This document shows, piece after piece, positions 57,388 through 64,000 of a stretch of 64,000 nt of DNA (its first letter is position 1; each line of letters opens with the position of its first letter). The DNA is from Medakamo hakoo (lineage: Eukaryota > Chlorophyta > Trebouxiophyceae > Coccomyxaceae): contig CP089464.1 in the NCBI GenBank assembly GCA_026636295.1, positions 186,001 through 250,000 of the forward strand. Direction: 5' to 3'. The notes under the pieces were generated by a model. The model was not told the origin of the DNA and made no database searches. It saw only the letters and a list, made by a program, of their open reading frames with translations. The position numbers were made by a program, and so were the translations under genes.

Positions 57388-58425
57388 ATGCGCTGGTCCG
57401 CCCGCCCCATGCCACCCACGCGACCCTGCCGCTCCTCCCGCTTCGAAACCAGCCGTCCGCCACGCTCCAGGCAGTCCGCACTGCCCATGCACTCTGCAAC
57501 ACGGCGCGTGGGCGGCCGGGCCGCGGCTCGCCCGCCGTTTGGTCGCCACCCGCGCACGGCTGCCGCCCGGGCCGCGCCCGACCCGCTGCCCGCCAACCAA
57601 GCGCCGCCGGACGTCTCCCGCGTCGTCGTCGGCACCCGGTCCATTCGGTCGCCTCCGCTGCCGGAAGCCGAGGCTCGAGCGGACCTCCGCGCCACGCCCG
57701 ACGCGCTCGTCCTGGCCTTTGTCTCGGAGAGCGCCATCTGCCGGGCCCCGCTGGCCGCGGCCGCGGCCCGGCGCGCGCTGGCTGGCCTGGCCCCACCGCT
57801 CTCCGCGCCCGCCGTGGTCATTGAAGCCCTGGCGGCCAGGGATTACTGCGTCGGCGAGCCACCAGACCCGGACGCCGTCGCGGCGGCCAGGGCCACGGGC
57901 CTGGCGGACGGGCCGTTCCTGGGCTCGGCCGCGGCGCGCTTCAACCCACCTCTGCACGGCGTCCGGGCGGACCTGGTCCTGGCCATGGACCGGTTCGTGG
58001 CGGAAGACGTGTTGAGGGAGCTCACCATCTTCGACACCGTGTCCGCCGGCGGCGGCGGACGCGCGCCCCTGGGCACGAAAGTGAGGATGCTCGGCGGGTT
58101 CTGCGGCGGGCGGGGCGGTCCGCCGCCGCCGTCGTCGTCGTCGTCCGCGTCCGCGGCGCTGTCCCTCGCCTCCGGCGGCGGTGAGGACTGCGACATCGAC
58201 GACCCGCTGTACGGCAACCCGGGCGGCCCCGCGCAGACGGCGGCTGCGGAAGCGGCCGCGGCGCGCATCGTGGCGGGCGTGGACGGGTTGGTCGCGTGGC
58301 TGGCAGCCCTAGACAGAGAAGCAGCGGCCGCGGGCACCCCTCTCCGGACCGCGCTGCGCTCCGCCCTGGGCGCCGCGGGCGAGATCGCGTGGCTGGCGCC
58401 GCCCATGCTGTCGGCGAGGGGTTGA
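57388..58425 (+). CDS. Low-molecular-weight tyrosine phosphatase-like protein lacking the catalytic Cys
   Basis: Single-exon gene of up to 345 residues; ATGs at 57388, 57409 and 57478-57490 are alternatives, and the Arg/Ser/Pro-rich start looks like a plastid or mitochondrial presequence. The LMW-PTP fold is recognisable: LVLAFVSESAICRAPLAAAA stands where active enzymes have V-C-L-G-N-I-C-R-S-P, and DDPLYGN near the C-terminus matches the DPYYG general-acid loop. In the P-loop the nucleophilic Cys is Ser (about residue 113), while the Arg (about 119) and the loop Cys before it remain. The protein therefore probably binds but does not hydrolyse phosphate esters. It has a Ser/Gly-rich insertion before DDPLYG. 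No partner is apparent. Confidence 0.72.
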   Translation: MRWSARPMPPTRPCRSSRFETSRPPRSRQSALPMHSATRRVGGRAAARPPFGRHPRTAAARAAPDPLPANQAPPDVSRVVVGTRSIRSPPLPEAEARADLRATPDALVLAFVSESAICRAPLAAAAARRALAGLAPPLSAPAVVIEALAARDYCVGEPPDPDAVAAARATGLADGPFLGSAAARFNPPLHGVRADLVLAMDRFVAEDVLRELTIFDTVSAGGGGRAPLGTKVRMLGGFCGGRGGPPPPSSSSSASAALSLASGGGEDCDIDDPLYGNPGGPAQTAAAEAAAARIVAGVDGLVAWLAALDREAAAAGTPLRTALRSALGAAGEIAWLAPPMLSARG

Positions 58426-58486
58426 GTTTTCAGGGGGGGGGGTGCGCGTGTGGTTTGTAAACACGCCTGCCCATGTTTTTTTTTTC

Positions 58487-60159
58487 TTACACCTCGACGG
58501 CCGGCTCGGCGTTTTCCTGGCCGAAAATGCCGCCGCCCGCCGCCGCGTCTAGGCGGGCATGGTACGCCGCAACCTCGGCTTTCAGCCCTTCGAAAGCGGC
58601 GACAGCCGCATTGGCCCGGGCGGTCGCCGAGGCTTTGGCGTCGGCCAGGCGCGCGGCCGCCGCGCGTGCGGCCGCGCCCGCCTGCGCCCTTTTCGCCGCG
58701 CCCGCTTCACCCGCCGCCAGGACTTCCGCGCGCGCCAGGGCGCGCTCCTCCGCCACGGCTTTGGCGGCATCAAGTTTTAGTGCGGCTTGCGACGCCGCCC
58801 GTGCCGCCCGGTCTTGGAGCGCGGCCGCCTGGCGCGCGAGCCGCGCCTGGGTCGCGGCCAGCTCGCTCGCGCCCGCCTCCGCGGCCGCCACCCGCGCCCG
58901 CAGGTCTTTCACAGCGGCGGAGACCTGCTTCTTGCGCGCGAGCTCCCCGCCGGCGGCATCCACGGCGGCCGCGGTCTTCGCCACGTCCCGCCCCACCTTT
59001 GCGACCGCCTCGCTGCGCGCGCCCAACTCCCGGCACCGGCGCTCCGCCGCGTCGGCGGCGGCCCGTTCCCGGTCCGCGTCCAGGACCAGTTCGTTCAGCC
59101 CGGTCCGCAGCGCTTCCGGGTCGTCGACGACCATGCCGCGCAGGCGGCCCGCTTCCGCGGTGGCCGCTTCCGCGGCCGCGGTCGCGGCTGCAGCCGCAGC
59201 GCCCGCGGCCGCCACCTGTTCCTTCAAGCCGCGGACTTCGGCGCCAAGGGCGGCTTGCGCGGCGTTGAGGTCCGCGTTTTCGGCCGCGGCGGCGTCCGCC
59301 TCCGCGTGGACGGCGGCCGCCGCCGGTTCTTCGGCCGCGCGCGCGGCGCGCGCACCGTCGAGCGCGCGCTCCAGGGCGAGGCGTTCGGCTTCCAGCCCAG
59401 CAGCAGCCTCGGCCGCCGCCGCCGCGCCGGCGGCCAGCGCGTCATACCCTTCGATGGCCTCCTCCCGGAACATGGCGAAATTGACGAGGGCGGCCAGGTG
59501 CGAGCGCAGGCGCGCGGGGTCGGGGCGCGCGACGTCGGCCAGCGAAAAATGCTCAACCCCCGCCGCCGCCATCAAGGAGGTGAGTTCGGCCAGCATCGTC
59601 GCCCAGGGCGCCGCCTCTTCGTACAGTTCCGGGTGGGGGCCGAGGGCCGGGGCTGAGGACGGGTCGAGGGAGCGCAGGTCGTCGCTGTGTGTTGTTGGGC
59701 GGGTGGGGCGGGGAGGTTGAGCTGTCGCTGCGAGCGCTTTTTTCGGACGCGTGCGGCGAGGGGAGACCGGCGTCGTTCCGCAACAGGTCTGCGTTGGCTG
59801 ACACCCCATGCTCGTCTTCGTCGGCCTGGACGGGCGAGGTGACTGCGCCGGCGGCGTCCACCGCCCGGAAACGGCGTCCGTGTCTGAATTGACGCGCATG
59901 CGCCGCCGCGCAAAAAAACAAATACGCACCGCGACACGCCCACAAGCGCCGCCAGCAGGGTTTCAAACGCCGCGCGCGCAAACTCGGGCGTGGGCTTGTC
60001 TAAGGCGGCGGCGGAGATGGAGACGCCCAGGGGTGCGAGGCGGGCGCAGAGTTCGGCGTCGGGGAGGAGTGGGAAGGAAAAGGCTTTCGACGGAGGGGCG
60101 TCGCCGTGGTGTGCGTCTGTCGGGCCCGCGCCGCCCTCTGGGTGGGGTGCGGCCGACAT
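58487..60159 (-). CDS. NUF2: Kinetochore protein NUF2
   Basis: Two exons, 59930-60159 and 58487-59684, phase 2, give 475 residues. The N-terminal calponin-homology-like domain has AFSFPLLPDAELCARLAPLG, DKPTPEFARAAFETLLAALV, then across the intron GVSRDDLRSLDP, HPELYEEAAPWATMLAELTS and GVEHFSLADVARPDPARLRS, LVNFAMFREEAIEGY, all in NUF2 order. The remaining 320 residues are Ala/Glu/Arg-rich heptads expected for the coiled coil that pairs with NDC80. The NDC80 complex couples kinetochores to microtubules. The coiled coil is Ala-rich, reflecting base composition. Its stop is 61 bp from the stop of the LMW phosphatase-like gene, so 3' ends are tightly packed. Confidence 0.9.
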
Positions 60160-60345
60160 GGAGATTGTGGCGTGTGTGCGTGCGTGCGTGTGTGGCGCGA
60201 AGCGGTTTTGTGGCAGAGTCCACTGTTTTTTTCTTTCGCTCTCGCGTTTTTTTTTCTTCGTCCGTCTGTGCGACGCGAGAGCAGCGCACACACCGCAGTT
60301 CCCTCCTCCCAACCCACCCACCCGCCTTCCACGCTCACGCACGCC

Positions 60346-61047
60346 ATGTTCCGCGCCGCGCTGATCTTCGCCCTGCTGGGCCTGCTGAGTGCGTTTCACG
60401 GCGGTCATGGCGTGACCTGCCTCGTCAGAGGAGCCATCGACGCCCGCCCGCACCGGCCGGGTGTGCGGCGGCCTTCTGCCCGCGTTTCCGCTCCCGCCTT
60501 GCCAGGCGGGCGCCCGCACCGCCACCCGCCGCCGCCCACCACCCGCCCGCCGCGCTGCGCAAGACCCGCCCGCACCTCCCACGCGGCGCCGGCGCGGGAG
60601 CACGCCCGGTCGCACAGGCAGCCTGTGCCCGCACCAGCCCGGCTGGCCGCGGGTGCGACGGACGGGCGGGCGGACGGACGGAAAAAAAAACCCGGCGCGT
60701 GCTTTTTCGCCGCCGCCTCGCCCCCCCTGCGTCGCGCTCACCCTCACCTCGGCCTTCCCCACCGCCCGCACACTGCAGCGTTCGCGTCCGCCTCTTCGGA
60801 AGATGTGGCCGTCCCGCGCCGCGCCTTGAAGCAGTTCGGCGGTTGGTGGGGCCCGGGCTTCGGGTGGAACAACGGCGCCGCCGCCGCGTCTGCCGCCGCC
60901 GGCGGCGGCTGGCCCGGCTTTTACTCGGGTTGGGGGCCGTACGGCGGCTTCTACCCGACCTGGGGGTGGGGTGGCGGCGGCGCCGCCTCGGGCGCGGCCG
61001 TGGGCGGCCGCGGCGGCGCGGCCGCGTCGGGCGCGGCGGCCGGCTGA
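60346..61047 (+). CDS. Small secreted Gly/Trp/Ala-rich protein
   Basis: Two exons, 60346-60388 and 60779-61047, phase 1, give 103 residues. Exon 1 plus the join encode a clear signal peptide, MFRAALIFALLGLLTFASAS, then SEDVAVPRRALKQFGGWWGP, GFGWNNG, an Ala/Gly stretch, GWPGFYSGWGPYGGFYPTWG and an Ala/Gly tail. The mature part is about 80 residues with no Cys. Gly-Trp-Tyr-rich short secreted proteins occur in cell walls and in some antimicrobial peptides; the family is not one I can name. The 390-bp intron is long for such a small gene. It is divergent from NUF2 with 186 bp between start codons. Confidence 0.65.
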   Translation: MFRAALIFALLGLLSAFHGGHGVTCLVRGAIDARPHRPGVRRPSARVSAPALPGGRPHRHPPPPTTRPPRCARPARTSHAAPAREHARSHRQPVPAPARLAAGATDGRADGRKKKPGACFFAAASPPLRRAHPHLGLPHRPHTAAFASASSEDVAVPRRALKQFGGWWGPGFGWNNGAAAASAAAGGGWPGFYSGWGPYGGFYPTWGWGGGGAASGAAVGGRGGAAASGAAAG

Positions 61048-61329
61048 GGGAGCCGCGGGTTGCTTGTTTGTTTTCTGTGCGTTGCGTTTCAGAGGGCCGC
61101 CCCCCCCTTAACACGAGCCCGCGGCACTGTGTCGCACGCCACAAGGGCTGTGCGCCGCTGGTGAACCCTGGCGGCCCACGGCGCGGTGCGCTGGCGGCGG
61201 GCTGGGAGGGGTCAGCCGTGGGAGAAAAATGATGGAGGGGGGCGGGGACGGGTCGTGGGGTCGCGTCTTGGTGCAAGGGGCCCGGTGCCACGTCTCGCCC
61301 TCCCCCCCCTCACTCGCCTCTCTCTCTTT

Positions 61330-63467
61330 ATGCGCCGAGCCACCGCCGGCCTCGCCGCCCGCCTGCTCTCCCTCGCGTCCGCCACCACCACCGCCCACCC
61401 CTCCAGGCTCGCCCCCTGCACCCCCACCGCCTGGCGCCCGCCCTCCCTGCTCCGCACCAAGATGGCGACCGCGACCGCGCCGCCGCCCGCGGCGACGACC
61501 GCCAACGGCGGCTCCGACGCCCGCCAGGTAAGCGGTCCGCCTTGGCGAACAGTGATGCCAATGCGTTAAGGCCGCGGGTCACAGGGTGGGGAAGGCGCGG
61601 CCGCCGCCCGTGCTCGGCCTGCCCTCTTGGACGACCGATCGACCGACTCGCGGCTAGGAGCAGAGCGCGCGAATTCGCGCGCTGGGGGCGCTGCTTTCTT
61701 TTTCACGCTCCATCCCCTCCACACACATTTCCAGGCCTTCCTGGCCGTCTACGAGAAGCTGCGCGACGAGCTGGTGGACGACAGCCTGCTGGGCGACCAG
61801 CCGGCGTTTGCCAAGGCGTACATGAAGGAGGTGAGAGGGGCGCGCAAAAAAAAAATCGCGCTCGCGGACCACCCTCCACCTCGCGCCGCGCTCCCAGCCT
61901 CTCTCACGGCCTCCTCCACCCACAGATGCTCGACTTCAACGTGCCCGGCGGCAAGCTCAACCGTGGCATGGCCGTCGCCGACGCCCTGGCCGCCTACACC
62001 AAAGTCGACGGCGGCGCGGCTGCCTTGCCGCCGGCCGACAAGCTGGCCGCCGACCAGCTCGGCTGGTGCATTGAATGGTTGCAAGCCTTTTTCCTCGTCG
62101 CCGACGACATCATGGACAACTCCGTCACCCGCCGGGGGCAGCCCTGCTGGTACCGCATGCCTCACGTAAGTTGTGAGGGAGGAGGAGGGGTGGACGACCG
62201 TTTTTTGCGTTCCCCTTTTGCCCTTCATCCCATCCTCCATCCACGCTCTCACCCCCCCCCCCCCGCCCTCCATCATCCTCACCTGTAGGTCGGCATGGTC
62301 GCGTGCAACGACTACATCATCCTGGACACCATGATCTACCGCATCCTCCAGGTGCGGAGGGAGGGAGGAGTGGCGCGCGCGTGCTTCCGCCGTCGACAAC
62401 CTCTCCATCCCTCGTTGAAAAAAAAAAAAAAACCACACCCTCCCCCAACCCTTCAGATGCACTTCCGGTCCCACCCGGCCTACGCCGATCTGCTGGACCT
62501 GTTCCACGAGACGACGTACCAGACGGCGCACGGACAGATGCTGGACGTGAAGACGGCGCCGATCGGGACGGTGAGGATTCTTGGATGGATGGATGGATGG
62601 AGGCACACACAGAGAGAGAGAGAGAGAGAGAGACACTCCGCCTCACCAAAACCTTCCCCACTCCCCCCTTTCACGCCGCCCCGCCTCACTCGTTGGCACA
62701 CAGGTCGACCTGACCAAGTACACGCTGGACACGTACAACCGCATCGTCACGTACAAGGTGAGAGCGCGGGCGTGTGTCGAGCGTGCCGCTCTTCTTCTCC
62801 ATCCCCGCGCCCCCCTCACCCCTCACCCCCCCCCCCACGCCCCTCCACACGCCCACCCACGTGACCAGACTGCGTACTACTCCTTCTACCTGCCCATTGC
62901 GTGCGGCCTCATCTTGGCCGGCGCGCCCAAAGCCGCGCTGGAAGCGACGAAAGGCATTGCCCTGGAGATGGGCCGGTACTTCCAGGTGAGAGAGAGGGAG
63001 CGAGTGCGGGATGTTGCGCTGTTGAGGGGTGTGGTGAAAATGTCAACCGCGCACGGCCTCCTCGCCCCTCTTTCCCCCGCCCCTCACTCCCTCCCACCCA
63101 CCTCCCCGCACACAACAACAACCAACAGGTCCAGGACGACTACCTGGACGCGTTCGGCGACCCGGCCGCCATCGGCAAGGTCGGCACGGACATCCAGGAC
63201 AACAAGTGCTCCTGGCTGGTGTGCACCGCGCTGGCGACCGCGTCGCCCGGCCAAAAGGCCGTCATCGAAGCCAACTACGGGAAAGACGACGAAGCGGCGG
63301 TGCAGGCCGTCAAAGCCGTGTACGCCGAGCTGGACTTGGAAGGCAAGTTCAAAGCGTACGAAGCCGACAGCTACGCCAAGCTGAGCGCGGCCATCGACGG
63401 CCAGGCCGACGTCCCGCCCGGCGTGTTCACGGCCATGCTCGCCAAAATTTACAAGCGGTCCAAGTGA
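61330..63467 (+). CDS. FPPS: Farnesyl diphosphate synthase
   Basis: Eight exons (61330-61527, 61735-61830, 61926-62165, 62289-62351, 62457-62570, 62704-62757, 62869-62985, 63129-63467) with seven phase-0 introns give 406 residues. The first 44 residues are Arg/Ala/Ser/Thr-rich and look like an organelle presequence; a second ATG at 61462 would make a cytosolic form. Key motifs: first Asp-rich [47 protein letters not shown], and second Asp-rich [12 protein letters not shown] with [17 protein letters not shown], ending IYKRSK as in plant and animal FPPS. It condenses IPP with DMAPP and GPP to farnesyl diphosphate, the precursor of sterols and ubiquinone side chains. Both aspartate motifs are intact. 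Confidence 0.96.
62611..62633. repeat. (AG)n microsatellite in intron 5 of the FPPS gene
   Basis: About eleven AG units lie between a GGAT repeat (62583-62600) and the following exon, inside an intron. Confidence 0.9.
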
Positions 63468-63884
63468 ATGGGTGTGTGTGTGTGAGGGGGCTCTTGGGGG
63501 ACAGGGAGGGCGTGAAGGAGGGAGAGGGAGAGAGAGGGCTGGCGTCGTGTGTGAGGGCGCGGGCTTGAACGGGGGAGTGCTGTGGCTGTTGTGTCGGACG
63601 TCCTTGTTTTTTTCGGAGGTGGTTCAACCTAGCGACCACGGTTTTTTTTCGACGACACACACACAAAAAAACACCTCTCCACGCACGCACGCCAAAGAAA
63701 AAAGCACGCACACACACACACAACACAGCACGCACGTAAAAGGACCACGTCCGCAAAAAGAAGAGCAGGCGGGAATCCCGTCCCCCCCGCACAAACACAC
63801 AAGCCATCCTCTCTCTCAACCCCCTCCCTTTTTTGGATTTATTCACTCACGCACCCGCACACACAACCTCCTCTCATGTGCCCT
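63468..63884. other. Convergent spacer between FPPS and PGDH genes
   Basis: This 417-bp spacer has GTGTGTGT after the FPPS stop, purine-rich GGGAGAGG sequence and many A-runs and CACACA repeats (63650-63740). It presumably holds both 3' UTRs. No gene is seen. Confidence 0.45.
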
Positions 63885-64000
63885 TCAGTCCTCCGACACC
63901 AGCGCAAACTCGGAGATCGCGCCAATGGACGTGATCTTCGCAATGAGCTCCTCCGACGGGCGGTCGTCCAGGCCGACGGCCATGATCGCGTCCTCGCCCT
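63885..64000 (-). CDS. D-3-phosphoglycerate dehydrogenase, C-terminal end only (ACT domain)
   Basis: Only the last 38 codons lie in the window; the rest is beyond base 64000. The visible residues EDAIMAVGLDDRPSEELIAK and ITSIGAISEFALVSED end at a stop (63885-63887). The spacing of AIMAVGLD-D-PSEE and IGAI-EFALV is that of the C-terminal ACT domain of plant and bacterial type PGDH (AIMAIGVDE-PSKE...I-EIPAIEEFVFL). PGDH catalyses the first step of the phosphorylated serine pathway, in plastids in plants. The ACT domain is the serine-binding regulatory part. The identification rests on this short piece only. Confidence 0.75.
   Translation of the reverse strand, partial: GEDAIMAVGLDDRPSEELIAKITSIGAISEFALVSED

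Noticed and set aside
1-64000. Mobile elements, viral fossils, CRISPR arrays or rRNA genes
   Set aside because: No reverse transcriptase, transposase, integrase or capsid-like protein, no long terminal or inverted repeats and no regularly spaced repeats were recognised on either strand.

Overview
The window is nuclear DNA of a very GC-rich (about 70% by eye), compactly organised photosynthetic eukaryote. The green lineage is indicated by a five-exon starch synthase of the plant SSII type with an apparent transit peptide, a plastid IspE kinase, an inactive FtsH (FtsHi-like) protein, a chloroplast protein of the Arabidopsis At4g37920 family and a SYP61-type SNARE. Genes lie 60-1100 bp apart on both strands. 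Many have no intron and most others have one or two introns of 90-400 bp; only the isoprenoid and starch enzymes are intron-rich. A small-genome green alga (chlorophyte or prasinophyte-grade) fits best. Prasinoderma-like algae share this GC level, but I cannot fix the genus.

Layout. 0-23 kb: steroid 5-alpha-reductase-like protein (cut by the left edge), a kinesin-4-like motor, a SET/MYND protein, soluble pyrophosphatase, an unknown Ala-rich protein, an MBD4-like DNA glycosylase, a BRM-type SNF2 remodeller, the At4g37920-like plastid protein, an HMT1/ABCB6-type ABC transporter and a NELF-C/D (TH1) subunit. 23.7-30.8 kb: a cluster of six small paralogous proteins (77-89 aa) that share a KVG...PMVEY...YRNRPSLLE pattern and look like a single Tudor/SH3-like domain; this is the least conventional part of the window. 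31-45 kb: an F-box protein, ribosomal protein uL6 (RPL9), a 48-aa membrane microprotein abutting a DPH4-type J protein, an FtsHi pseudoprotease, DDX1, a syntaxin-6/SYP61 SNARE, a divergent DHHC protein and TIM44. 46-64 kb: starch synthase, DONSON, an unknown Pro/Ala-rich protein, a PiT-type phosphate transporter, IspE, a catalytically dead-looking LMW phosphatase, NUF2, a small secreted Gly/Trp-rich protein, farnesyl diphosphate synthase and the C-terminal end of phosphoglycerate dehydrogenase.

The genes do not form one pathway. Recurrent themes are chromosome biology (kinesin-4, BRM, MBD4, NELF-C/D, DONSON, NUF2), plastid or isoprenoid metabolism (IspE, FPPS, starch synthase, FtsHi) and enzyme-like proteins that have lost catalytic residues (FtsHi, LMW-PTP, DHHC). 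Exon joins were worked out by hand from reading frame, GT/AG borders and family conservation; no transcript data were available. No tRNA, rRNA, CRISPR array, retroelement or viral fossil was seen.
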